The notes under the pieces were generated by a model that was not told the origin of the DNA, ran no database searches, and saw only the letters and a list, made by a program, of their open reading frames with translations. Position numbers and translations under genes: made by a program. Source: Methanomassiliicoccales archaeon (GTDB lineage Archaea > Thermoplasmatota > Thermoplasmata > Methanomassiliicoccales > JACIVX01). Taken from it: 6,891 bases of DNA. The DNA lies in NCBI GenBank assembly GCA_028682925.1, contig JAJRAG010000053.1, forward strand, positions 1 to 6,891, given 5' to 3'. Below are positions 1-6,335 of this stretch, piece by piece. Within the stretch, counting starts at the first letter, position 1. Every line of letters starts with the position of its first letter.

Positions 1-126
1 CGATTTGCGGGCGAATGGTCTGTGAGAGACATTTTCGGCAGAGAGAGCATATCTGCGGCGAGTGCCATCCGAGCAGCGAGCCTAGAAATGAAGAACGACC
101 TTGGCTCAAGAGGTAGAACGATATGA
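1..126 (+). CDS. C-terminal fragment of an unidentified protein
   Basis: An open frame runs from the left edge to a TGA at 124-126 and gives 41 residues ending in GSRGRTI. About three quarters of its codons begin with a purine, and it predicts an Ala-rich helix followed by a short basic tail. Both suggest real coding. The other two plus frames either stop early or have much weaker purine bias. The stop sits one base before the TPR gene's stop on the opposite strand, so the two genes converge tightly. I do not recognise the family, and too little is present to propose a function. Confidence 0.45.
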   Translation, partial: RFAGEWSVRDIFGRESISAASAIRAASLEMKNDLGSRGRTI

Positions 127-127
127 A

Positions 128-625
128 TTATGCCTGAGCCAGAAGCTTCCTCGCTTTCTCCTCATCAAGTCCTATTGATTTCATCAGATATTTGAGCGCC
201 TTCTTTGCGATGATCTCCTTAGTTTTATCGTCCAAGAACTGTTCCATTACCTCAGGCGCCTTTCTGAAGTACTCGACTCCGAATTCAGCATAATAGTATG
301 GGGCATTATCTGGGTCGAGCTCAGCAGCCTTGTTGTACGCTGATTCGGCCTCATTGAAACGACCGATGTCGATACAGAAAGCGCCCATGGACGTCAAATA
401 GTACGGGTTCTTTGAATCGAGCTCGACCGCTTTCTTGTAAAGCGCGAGTACCTCATCGACGCTCACCTTCGGTACGAGCATACCGGCTTCAGCCTTGCCA
501 AAATACGCCTCTGCATTTTTTGGATCGGCCTTGATTGCCTTATCGAACCTGGAGAGAGCCTGAGAGTACTCCCCTTCGCTAAGCAGCTGAAATCCCTGTT
601 TTACAAGCTTTTCGAGCTCATCCAT
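128..625 (-). CDS. Small TPR-repeat protein
   Basis: This 165-residue protein consists mostly of tetratricopeptide repeats. Helical pairs with the usual Gly/Ala, Tyr and Ala-x-x-x-Pro spacing appear at about residues 3-36 (ending IKADPKNAEAY), 37-73 (ending VELDSKNPYY) and 75-108 (ending AELDPDNAPYY), followed by a charged helical tail to the C-terminus. There is no signal peptide or membrane segment, so it is probably a cytoplasmic scaffold or adaptor; its partner cannot be inferred. I chose the ATG at 623-625. A GGTG lies just upstream and a TATA-like box about 35 bases upstream. The open frame reaches back to an ATG at 763, but that extension would run through the promoter and is not TPR-like. 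It is divergent from gatC and converges with the gene at the left edge. Confidence is high for a TPR protein and low for any specific role. Confidence 0.85.
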   Translation of the reverse strand: MDELEKLVKQGFQLLSEGEYSQALSRFDKAIKADPKNAEAYFGKAEAGMLVPKVSVDEVLALYKKAVELDSKNPYYLTSMGAFCIDIGRFNEAESAYNKAAELDPDNAPYYYAEFGVEYFRKAPEVMEQFLDDKTKEIIAKKALKYLMKSIGLDEEKARKLLAQA

Positions 626-658
626 CAAAGCACCATTTCGAGTAAACCCTGACATAGA

Positions 659-667
659 GATAAATAT
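659..667 (-). promoter_or_regulatory. TATA-like box for the TPR gene
   Basis: Read on the minus strand this is ATATTTATC, preceded by an A-run. Its centre lies about 37 bases before the ATG at 625. A start site about 26 bases downstream would give a leader of roughly 10 bases. No comparably good box is seen for gatC on the other strand of this 198-bp divergent gap, which otherwise holds only the 8-bp palindrome TTTCGAAA at 680-687. Confidence 0.4.
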
Positions 668-823
668 TTTCCCCCAGTGTTTCGAAAATTGGAATTGCAG
701 AGCAACAGCAGTCCTCCAAAAATTGATAAGGAATACACAGATACTGCCAATAGGCACGGGCAATATCCGGAAAACAGAGCTTTCGACCTGCAGGCAGATT
801 GTTCATGGTAGACGGGGCGGGAT

Positions 824-1096
824 ATGAAATCCGAGACAATTGAAGAAGTAGCCAGAATCGCAAGATTGAAATTGACCGAAACAGAGAGGACGGAGTTCTC
901 CAAAGATCTTGAGGAGGTCCTGGAATACTTCTCAATGCTCGATGAAGCTCCAGGTGAGAAGGAGTACGGCCTAAATCCAATTGAAATCCTCGACATGCTC
1001 AGGGAAGACGAGGTCAGACGGGAGATCGATCCTGAGCTGTTGATCAGAATGATGGACACATTCGAGGAGCTTGTTAGGGGGCCGCGACTGGTTTGA
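824..1096 (+). CDS. gatC: Asp/Glu-tRNA amidotransferase subunit C
   Basis: This 90-residue protein has the GatC pattern. An N-terminal helix reads VARIARLKLTETE, a second helix ends LEYFSMLDEA, a LREDEV element lies near residue 59, and a C-terminal RGPRLV resembles the usual VPRVL tail. The length is typical, since GatC is usually about 95 residues. GatC wraps around the GatA-GatB interface and stabilises the cytoplasmic heterotrimer, which amidates Asp-tRNA-Asn (or Glu-tRNA-Gln). The start is fixed by an in-frame TAG at 809-811; ATG 824 is the first usable codon after it. Only a GC-rich stretch precedes it, with no convincing Shine-Dalgarno sequence. It is the first gene of the gatCAB operon, and its TGA overlaps the TTG start of gatA. 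Archaea normally use GatDE for Gln-tRNA, so if this is an archaeon the expected product is Asn-tRNA-Asn. Confidence 0.9.
   Translation: MKSETIEEVARIARLKLTETERTEFSKDLEEVLEYFSMLDEAPGEKEYGLNPIEILDMLREDEVRREIDPELLIRMMDTFEELVRGPRLV
1076..1081 (+). promoter_or_regulatory. Probable ribosome binding site for gatA
   Basis: AGGGGG lies inside the end of gatC, 11 bases before a TTG at 1093. It supports the non-ATG start of gatA and translational coupling through the TTGA overlap. Confidence 0.4.
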
Positions 1097-2424
1097 CAGA
1101 CCACTTCCTATTGGAGAAGTTGGAACGCTTGAACGAGAGGCATTTCATGTTCTCGGAGCTGATCGATGAGGTGCCGTCAGACTCGTCCTTCAAATTCAAC
1201 TTCTCCGCAAAGGACAACCTCTGCACCATCGACTTCCAGACAAGAGCTGGATCGAGGATCCTTGACGGCTATCGTCCTCCCTTCGACGCCACTCCAGTCA
1301 GCAGATTGAGAAGGGCTGGTGGACTGCTTATAGGCAAGACGAATATGGATGAGTTCGGCTTCGGGACTTTTTGCACCAACTCCGGCTATGGCGTCCCGAG
1401 AAATCCATTTGATATTGAGAGGAGCTGTGGTGGGTCCAGTGGGGGTGCGGCAGCCGCTGCTTGTCTGCTGGAGGACCACCTTTCGTTGGGCGTTTCGACC
1501 GGAGGATCCATATCGTGTCCTGCCTCATTCTGCGGAGTCGTCGGTCTGACACCGACCTATGGAAGGGTATCAAGGTACGGTCTGGTAGACTACGGCAACT
1601 CATTGGATAAGGTTGGAATCCTCGCACGCTCATCATCGATGATCAAGAATCACTTCCCTACAATTGCTGGATCGGATCCAATGGACCCGACATCATGTGC
1701 ACAACCAACTCTCGATCTTGACGATACCCAAATCGATTCTATTGCGGTCCCGAGGGAGGCCATGGAGAACATACACCCTTCGGTAAGAGATTCCTTCCTG
1801 AGGGCTCTCGATATCATGAGGGATCAACTTTCGATCGACATTCATGAAGTCACTATCCCGTCACTGAGATTCGCACTCCCAGCATACTACGTTCTGGCTA
1901 CCTCCGAGGCCTCTACGAATCTCGCTAGGTACTGCGGGATGAGATTCGGAGTGAGAGGAGATGATGTGACACAGCACTTCAACGATTATTTCTCAAGCGT
2001 CAGATCGAAGAACTTCGGCAAAGAGGCAAAGAGGAGAATCCTTCTTGGAACATATTCAAGGATGGTCGGTTTCAGGAACAGGTACTATCTCAAGGCCCTC
2101 TCGGTAAGGCAGACGACAATCAGCGATTATGCCAGAGTCTTGAAGGAACATGACGTGGTCGCCACACCAACCATGCCTTTCATCGCTCCCCGGTTCTCAG
2201 AGATAGAAAGGATGAAGCCGATCGAGATGTACCGAGCGGACTTCCTTACGGTGCCGCCGAATCTGGCTGGTCTGCCCCATATTTCCGTTCCCTGCGGTTA
2301 TGTCGATTCCATGCCGACTGGAATGCAGCTCGTCTCCCGACATTGGAGCGAGGGGACCTTGCTCAATATCGCCAACTTGTGGGAAGGAGTCTTCCAGTAT
2401 CGGTTCCCGGGGGCGCAACAATGA
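1093..2424 (+). CDS. gatA: Asp/Glu-tRNA amidotransferase subunit A
   Basis: This is the amidase-signature subunit (443 residues). It hydrolyses glutamine and sends ammonia to GatB. The catalytic triad is visible as Lys40 (SAKDN), Ser115 (CGGSSGG) and Ser139 (STGGSIS). The 75- and 24-residue spacings match the Lys79/Ser154/Ser178 triad of Staphylococcus GatA. Other landmarks are KTNMDEFGFG at 82-91, a GVVGLTPTYGRVSRYGL stretch at 148-164, KRRILLGTY at 313-321 and NLAGLPHISVPCG at 390-402. The protein is shorter than the usual 470-490 residues because about 39 N-terminal residues are absent. Position 141, usually Arg in GGSIR, is Ser. The start is TTG 1093, which overlaps the gatC stop; the next in-frame ATG (1147) would discard family-like helix. 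The end overlaps the gatB ATG by 4 bp. Identity is secure. Confidence 0.95.
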   Translation: MTDHFLLEKLERLNERHFMFSELIDEVPSDSSFKFNFSAKDNLCTIDFQTRAGSRILDGYRPPFDATPVSRLRRAGGLLIGKTNMDEFGFGTFCTNSGYGVPRNPFDIERSCGGSSGGAAAAACLLEDHLSLGVSTGGSISCPASFCGVVGLTPTYGRVSRYGLVDYGNSLDKVGILARSSSMIKNHFPTIAGSDPMDPTSCAQPTLDLDDTQIDSIAVPREAMENIHPSVRDSFLRALDIMRDQLSIDIHEVTIPSLRFALPAYYVLATSEASTNLARYCGMRFGVRGDDVTQHFNDYFSSVRSKNFGKEAKRRILLGTYSRMVGFRNRYYLKALSVRQTTISDYARVLKEHDVVATPTMPFIAPRFSEIERMKPIEMYRADFLTVPPNLAGLPHISVPCGYVDSMPTGMQLVSRHWSEGTLLNIANLWEGVFQYRFPGAQQ

Positions 2425-3791
2425 AGATCGGCCTTGAGGTGCACCTCCAGCTGCCGACCGTTTCAAAGCTGTTCTGCTCATGCAGCACCTCCGGCAATGG
2501 ACCAAACACGTCCATATGCCCGACCTGCCTTGGATTTCCAGGTTCCAGGCCAAAGTTGAACCGAAGGGCTCTCGAAATGACGATTATGATCTCTAGGTTC
2601 CTTGACTGCAGAATTTCGGAAAGATCATGGTTTTCCAGGAAGACATACTTCTATCCGGACCTCCCAAAGAATTTCCAGATCACCCAATATGAGTCACCCA
2701 TTGGAGTTGAAGGTGGCTATTCATTCAATGGCAAGATAGTGAGAATAACAAGAGTGCATCTAGAGGAGGACCCTGGCAAAATCAAACGCGTCGGCAAGTC
2801 CGGAGAAGAGGTCTCACTAATAGACTACAATCGAAGTGGTATTCCTCTTGTTGAGATCGTCACTGCTCCTGACATCACATCTCCGAGCGAGGCCAGAGAG
2901 TTCATGGCCGATTTGCTGATAGAGCTGCGTCATCTTGTGGGCTTGTCGGAGAGAGATGAGCAGACCGTGAGGGTAGATGCTAACATCTCAGTGGGAGAAG
3001 AACGAGTAGAGATCAAGAATATCCTAGGTCTCAAGAATCTAGAACGAGGACTGAGCTTCGAAGCTTCGCGACAGAACAAGATGCTCAAGGCTGGAAGAAG
3101 GATCGTGCGAGAGACTCGCAATTTTGATGAAGAACGAAGAGTCACGACTCCGGCGAGAAGCAAGGAATCTGAGGAAGACTATGGTTACATACTGGAACCG
3201 GACCTTGGCGTGTACCAGGTCAGTAGCATGGCAAAAACGGTACAGGTTCCGGAGACCCCGCTAAAGCGGGCGGAAAGACTCAGCGCAGAATATGGAATTG
3301 ACCGGAATTCTATCAGACAGATCGTGCTGACCTCCAGTACACTCACAGATTTCCTGGAACGCCTCTGTTCGAACATGCCTCCTGAAATCGCAGTCACTTG
3401 GGTCCTCGGACCATTGTCGTCGAATTGGAAGTATCTTGAGAGGAGTCTCAACGAGGATCTGTCAAATCGAATTGAGAACACGATACAAATGGTCATCCGC
3501 GGAGATATCACGGACAGCGAAGCTAGGATGAGAATTGGAGCTTTCGCAAGAGGCGGAGGGGCTGAGACGACACAAGATTCGAAGGAAAGAAGCTCGCTCG
3601 CTGAACTCGTCAGCGAATGCATCGACCAGACTCCACAAGTCCTGTTCGATTTCAACTCGAATAAGAGGGCCGCCAACTTCATCATCGGTCAGATCATGCG
3701 AGAGACGAAAGGCAAGTATTCCTCGAGCGAGATCGTTGAGACGGTCAACAAAGAGATAGAGAGAAGGCTGAAGGATCGAGTTATCATTTGA
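2421..3791 (+). CDS. gatB: Asp/Glu-tRNA amidotransferase subunit B
   Basis: This 456-residue protein is the kinase/transamidase subunit. It phosphorylates the misacylated Asp (or Glu) on tRNA and replaces the phosphate with ammonia from GatA. It opens with MKIGLEVHLQL, carrying the metal-site Glu6 and His8. A four-cysteine zinc site follows (Cys19, Cys21, Cys33, Cys36). Next come YFYPDLPKNFQITQY near residues 76-90, HLEEDPGK at 113-120, LIDYNRSGIPLVEIVTAPD at 133-151, VDANISV at 185-191 and EIKNILGLK at 197-205. The tRNA-binding helical and YqeY-like tail (about 300-456) contains FIIGQIMRETKGK. I chose ATG 2421 because the conserved N-terminus starts there and ATGA overlaps the gatA stop. The frame stays open to an ATG at 2343, but that would add 26 residues inside gatA. 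A GGGGG run lies about 8 bases upstream. The last 8 bp overlap the end of aspS. Confidence 0.96.
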   Translation: MKIGLEVHLQLPTVSKLFCSCSTSGNGPNTSICPTCLGFPGSRPKLNRRALEMTIMISRFLDCRISERSWFSRKTYFYPDLPKNFQITQYESPIGVEGGYSFNGKIVRITRVHLEEDPGKIKRVGKSGEEVSLIDYNRSGIPLVEIVTAPDITSPSEAREFMADLLIELRHLVGLSERDEQTVRVDANISVGEERVEIKNILGLKNLERGLSFEASRQNKMLKAGRRIVRETRNFDEERRVTTPARSKESEEDYGYILEPDLGVYQVSSMAKTVQVPETPLKRAERLSAEYGIDRNSIRQIVLTSSTLTDFLERLCSNMPPEIAVTWVLGPLSSNWKYLERSLNEDLSNRIENTIQMVIRGDITDSEARMRIGAFARGGGAETTQDSKERSSLAELVSECIDQTPQVLFDFNSNKRAANFIIGQIMRETKGKYSSSEIVETVNKEIERRLKDRVII

Positions 3792-5628
3792 TCTCAAGGT
3801 CGCCCTTGTCTGATTTCTCCTCCGCGAGCGAAAGCAACTGAAGCTCTGCCAACTTCGATTCTTCCACCCTGGCAGGCGAACCATCCAAGAGTGATTGGAA
3901 TCGTTTGTTCTTGGGGAAAGCTATTACATCCCTAATGCTCTCGCAGCCCAGGAGTATCGAAATCAAACGATCGACGCCGAGAGCGATGCCACCGTGTGGT
4001 GGCGCGCCGTATCCCAACGCCTCAAGGAAGAATGAGAACTTGCTCTCGATCTCCTCGTCCGACATGCCTAGCAGACCGAACACCTTTCGTTGGACGCTCG
4101 GATCGTGTATTCTGATCGAACCGCTGCCGATTTCGACGCCATCCAGGCAAAGGTCGTAGGAGAGACCGCCCACAGCGGACATGTCCTCATCAGGATCGAT
4201 TTCTCCCCTGGCAGGTCTCACGAACGGGTGATGGAATGGCTCCAGTCGTCCTGTGACTGGATCCTTCTTGAACATTGGGCAGTCGACCACCCAAACGAAC
4301 TCGTGTCGCTTTCCGTTGACCAGACCGATGTCCTTCGCTAGTTTGACCCGCAGGGCCCCTCCCGCCCTCCTTGTTTGCATCTCAGAGCCTCCGAGGAAAA
4401 GCAAGAGATCGCCTAGTTCGACCTTCATGGCATCTATCAGCTTCGCGCGAACCTCACCAGAGAAGTATTTGACTATGTTCGAGCTCAAACCTTCCTCGGT
4501 CGCTCTCATCCAGGTGAGACCCCCCATGCCTTGGATCTTCGCCCATTCGATCAATCGATCGACCTCCTTTCTACCTAGGGCGTTCGCTTCGGACAACGAA
4601 GAAGACAGCAAAGACGCTTTGAGGTTCAGGCAAATCACGATTCCGCTTTTGTTGATGATCTTCTTGAAGACTTCATAGGACACACCTTTGACAATGCTAG
4701 TGACGTCCACGAGTTCCAGACCAAACCTGACGTCTGGGGCATCTGTGCCATACTTCGAGATCGCATCATTGAGACTCACTCGCGGAAACGGAATCGTCAA
4801 TTCCGTGCCGAAGACACATGCCCATACATGTGCGAGCATGTTCTCGATCATTCCTTGCACGTCTTTCTCCTCAACGAACGACATCTCGATGTCTAGCTGA
4901 GTGAATTCCGGCTGGCGATCTGATCTAGAGTCCTCGTCCCGGAAACATCTGGCTATCTGATAGTACTTGTCAATGCCACCGATCATCAGCAGCTGCTTGT
5001 AGAGCTGAGGGGATTGCGGAAGGGCGTAGAAATGACCGGGGATTGTCCTGGAAGGGACAAGAAAGTCCCTCGCTCCCTCTGGAGTGCTCTTTGTCAGACA
5101 AGGCGTCTCCACTTCTAGAAATCCTTGCGAATCGAAGAACTGCCGTGCGCACGAAAGGAATCGATGACGGAACCTGAGATTGCCAACCATTTGGGGTCTC
5201 CTCAGATCCAGATATCTGTATTTCAATCTCAAGTCCTCACCTGGTAAGAGTGAATTCTTCTGTTCCGCTACCTCGAACGGAATCTGTTTTGAGGAGTTGA
5301 GCGATCTGACTTTCTCGATTAGGACCTCCACCTCGCCGGTCGGATTCCTTGGGTCCTCTGTCCCGGGCACCCTCTCTCTGACAACCCCAGTTGCTTCGAT
5401 GACCGATTCCCTTCCGAAACTCCTAAGTGTCCGGTCCATTTGTTCAATCTCTGTAATGTCGTTCATGGCCTCGGGATCGAAAACCAACTGAGTGTTGCCA
5501 TTGCAGTCCGCAAGATCGAAGAAGAGCACTCCTCCGTGGTCGCGAGAGAATCGAATCCATCCTGCGACCTTGACTCGCTCACCAAGTTCCTTTCTTCTGA
5601 TCGCTCCGCAATCGTGCGTTCTAATCAT
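3784..5628 (-). CDS. aspS: Aspartyl-tRNA synthetase, bacterial type
   Basis: This class II synthetase (614 residues) charges tRNA with aspartate. An OB-fold anticodon-binding domain spans about 1-110 (VAGWIRFSRDHGGV, TQLVFDP). Motif 1 includes FLEVETPCLTKSTPEGARDF at 170-189. LPQSPQLYKQLLM follows, then motif 2 (YQIARCFRDED at 223-233, RQPEFTQLDIEMSF at 238-251). A GAD-type insertion runs from about 300 to 430. HHPFVRP is at 466-472, and motif 3 (GIALGVDRLISILLG, Arg554) lies at 547-561. The GAD insertion and about 600-residue length are the bacterial AspRS plan; archaeal AspRS is usually about 430 residues without it. His31 occupies the RDHGG position linked to relaxed tRNA-Asp/tRNA-Asn discrimination. 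ATG 5628 gives the canonical MIRTHDCG start and has GAGGT 8 bases upstream. Arginine codon use looks like that of the neighbours, so any transfer is old. The 3' end overlaps gatB. Confidence 0.96.
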   Translation of the reverse strand: MIRTHDCGAIRRKELGERVKVAGWIRFSRDHGGVLFFDLADCNGNTQLVFDPEAMNDITEIEQMDRTLRSFGRESVIEATGVVRERVPGTEDPRNPTGEVEVLIEKVRSLNSSKQIPFEVAEQKNSLLPGEDLRLKYRYLDLRRPQMVGNLRFRHRFLSCARQFFDSQGFLEVETPCLTKSTPEGARDFLVPSRTIPGHFYALPQSPQLYKQLLMIGGIDKYYQIARCFRDEDSRSDRQPEFTQLDIEMSFVEEKDVQGMIENMLAHVWACVFGTELTIPFPRVSLNDAISKYGTDAPDVRFGLELVDVTSIVKGVSYEVFKKIINKSGIVICLNLKASLLSSSLSEANALGRKEVDRLIEWAKIQGMGGLTWMRATEEGLSSNIVKYFSGEVRAKLIDAMKVELGDLLLFLGGSEMQTRRAGGALRVKLAKDIGLVNGKRHEFVWVVDCPMFKKDPVTGRLEPFHHPFVRPARGEIDPDEDMSAVGGLSYDLCLDGVEIGSGSIRIHDPSVQRKVFGLLGMSDEEIESKFSFFLEALGYGAPPHGGIALGVDRLISILLGCESIRDVIAFPKNKRFQSLLDGSPARVEESKLAELQLLSLAEEKSDKGDLEIK

Positions 5629-5636
5629 GTCAGACT

Positions 5637-5641
5637 ACCTC
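5637..5641 (-). promoter_or_regulatory. Ribosome binding site of aspS
   Basis: GAGGT on the minus strand ends 8 bases before the ATG at 5628, a good match to the archaeal 16S anti-Shine-Dalgarno sequence. It confirms the aspS start. Confidence 0.6.
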
Positions 5642-5682
5642 AGAATGACAACTCAGACGACCCACGAGTAGTGTTCATTGTC

Positions 5683-5690
5683 TTATTAAA
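5683..5690 (-). promoter_or_regulatory. TATA-like box of aspS
   Basis: The minus strand reads TTTAATAA, preceded by the purine-rich GAGCAAAATG as a possible BRE. A start site about 26 bases downstream, near 5661, would leave a leader of about 33 bases that includes the GAGGT. This suggests aspS has its own promoter even though lrp lies upstream in the same direction. Confidence 0.45.
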
Positions 5691-5800
5691 CATTTTGCTC
5701 GAATGTCGGCCAATCAACCGTAACATTTCCATTGTAGATGCACATTTTTGGAATATTGTTGGAAATGTAAACGGGCATGGTATCAAATTGACATTACATT
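5690..5800. promoter_or_regulatory. Cluster of ACATT/AATGT elements upstream of aspS
   Basis: Seven copies of ACATT or its complement AATGT occur here: ACATT at 5690, 5723, 5742, 5791 and 5796, and AATGT at 5702 and 5764. They include a near-perfect dyad (TAACATTTCC at 5721-5730 against GGAAATGTAA at 5761-5770, one mismatch) and ACATT-7-AATGT at 5690-5706, which touches the TATA-like box. About 0.2 copies would be expected by chance on both strands. The position just upstream of the core promoter fits a regulator-binding region. The rest of the 5629-5840 gap shows no gene. Confidence 0.3.
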
Positions 5801-5829
5801 GTCCAGCAGAATCGACTCAATGAAAGAGC

Positions 5830-5854
5830 AGAGCATCGATTCAATGGATGCTCT
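5830..5854 (-). terminator. Hairpin at the lrp stop codon, possible terminator
   Basis: On the minus strand AGAGCATC pairs perfectly with GATGCTCT around a 9-base loop. The lrp stop codon (5841-5843) lies in the loop, and a pyrimidine stretch TGCTCTTT spans the end of the stem and the bases after it. It could end or stabilise the lrp message. The U-tract is weak and archaeal termination relies mainly on U-runs, so the assignment is tentative. Confidence 0.25.
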
Positions 5855-6326
5855 CAGAATCTTGTTTCGTCAGTTCGGGTGTGAAATTGTATGGATCCTT
5901 TATGACATTAAGAACGACATGGGTATTCGTCTTCTTCACGCCTGGGATGGTCAGCATGCTTTTGATGACCCCGCTGAATTCGTCTCGATTCCTGCAAGCG
6001 ACCCAAGCGATCGAATCGCATTCTCCCGTGACGTCGAATACCGCAACGACATCGTCTATCTCTTTGATCCTGTTCTGGACGTCCAGAAGGTCACCCTCCA
6101 CATATATGTGGACAATGGCCATGAACTCATAACCCAACTTGAGGTAGTCCACATTTGCCCTGTACCCTTTTATGACCCCCTGTTCCTCCAGATTCTTGAC
6201 CCTTTGGATCAGAGTCGTGGGGTGTACTCCCAGTCGCTTGGCTATTTGACGATATGACCCTTGACTTGATATGCACATTTCCTCGATAATCTTCTTATCA
6301 AGTTCGTCCAGCAGAATTCTGCTCAA
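5841..6326 (-). CDS. Lrp/AsnC-family transcriptional regulator
   Basis: This 161-residue protein has both Lrp/AsnC domains. An N-terminal helix-turn-helix spans about 6-52 (LDKKIIEEM, SYRQIAKRLGVHPTTLIQRV, LEEQGVIKGY). A C-terminal ligand-sensing/oligomerisation domain (RAM-like) spans about 67-143, with DVTGECDSIAWV at 98-109 and PGVKKTNTHVVLNVIK at 128-143. Such proteins form dimers or octamers, bind palindromic DNA, often regulate their own gene, and respond to amino acids. The start is TTG 6324-6326: GGAGGG lies 9 bases upstream, and the first helix begins right after it. It sits 212 bp upstream of aspS on the same strand and is divergent from the AlaX-like gene, so both are plausible targets. 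Its coding DNA contains three long perfect palindromes (6073-6088, 6097-6112, 6310-6323). The effector cannot be read from sequence. Confidence 0.93.
   Translation of the reverse strand: MSRILLDELDKKIIEEMCISSQGSYRQIAKRLGVHPTTLIQRVKNLEEQGVIKGYRANVDYLKLGYEFMAIVHIYVEGDLLDVQNRIKEIDDVVAVFDVTGECDSIAWVACRNRDEFSGVIKSMLTIPGVKKTNTHVVLNVIKDPYNFTPELTKQDSESIH
6073..6088. repeat. 16-bp perfect palindrome inside lrp
   Basis: TTCTGGACGTCCAGAA equals its own reverse complement over all 16 bases. It lies in the part of lrp encoding LLDVQN. Its centre is 24 bp from the centre of a second 16-bp palindrome. Either could be a dimer-binding site or form an mRNA hairpin. Confidence 0.45.
6097..6112. repeat. Second 16-bp perfect palindrome inside lrp
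   Basis: TCCACATATATGTGGA is a perfect palindrome with an AT-rich, flexible centre and GC arms, which is the general form of an Lrp/AsnC-type operator. It encodes part of VHIYVEG in the regulator, so coding constraint alone could produce it, but the neighbouring palindrome makes chance less likely. Confidence 0.4.
6310..6323. repeat. 14-bp perfect palindrome next to the lrp start codon
   Basis: AGCAGAATTCTGCT directly abuts the TTG start codon and covers lrp codons 2 to 6 (first two bases of codon 6). A protein bound here would block early elongation, and in RNA it could fold beside the start codon. The 12 bases GTCCAGCAGAAT at 6306-6317, which overlap it, recur exactly at 5801-5812 just past the lrp stop. 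Confidence 0.4.
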
Positions 6327-6335
6327 GGTTCGTTT

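Noticed and set aside
3..116. A Cys/His-rich reading in the third plus frame at the left edge, resembling a zinc finger
   Set aside because: Its codons lack the purine-first bias that the first frame shows strongly, and it ends earlier. The first frame is the better coding candidate, so the cysteines are probably coincidental.
626..763. An N-terminal extension of the TPR protein to an ATG at 763
   Set aside because: The extra 46 residues are hydrophobic/aromatic, not TPR-like, and would cover the TATA-like box. The ATG at 625 with GGTG upstream fits better.
625..1104. A minus-strand open frame of 159 codons opposite gatC
   Set aside because: It is a Ser-rich, low-complexity translation antisense to gatC and crosses the divergent promoter region.
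2343..2420. A longer GatB starting at 2343
   Set aside because: The conserved GatB N-terminus begins at 2421, where ATGA overlaps the gatA stop; the extra 26 residues have no family counterpart.
3054..3065. The 12-bp palindrome AGCTTCGAAGCT inside gatB
   Set aside because: One or two perfect 12-bp palindromes are expected by chance in a window this size, and it has no promoter context.
3185..3685. A 166-codon minus-strand frame inside gatB
   Set aside because: It is a shadow of the conserved GatB tail region; the translation is Ser/Leu-rich with no motif.
5748..6257. A 169-codon open frame on the plus strand opposite lrp
   Set aside because: It lies almost wholly antisense to a clear Lrp/AsnC gene, its translation shows no recognisable domain, and it starts in the AT-rich regulatory gap.
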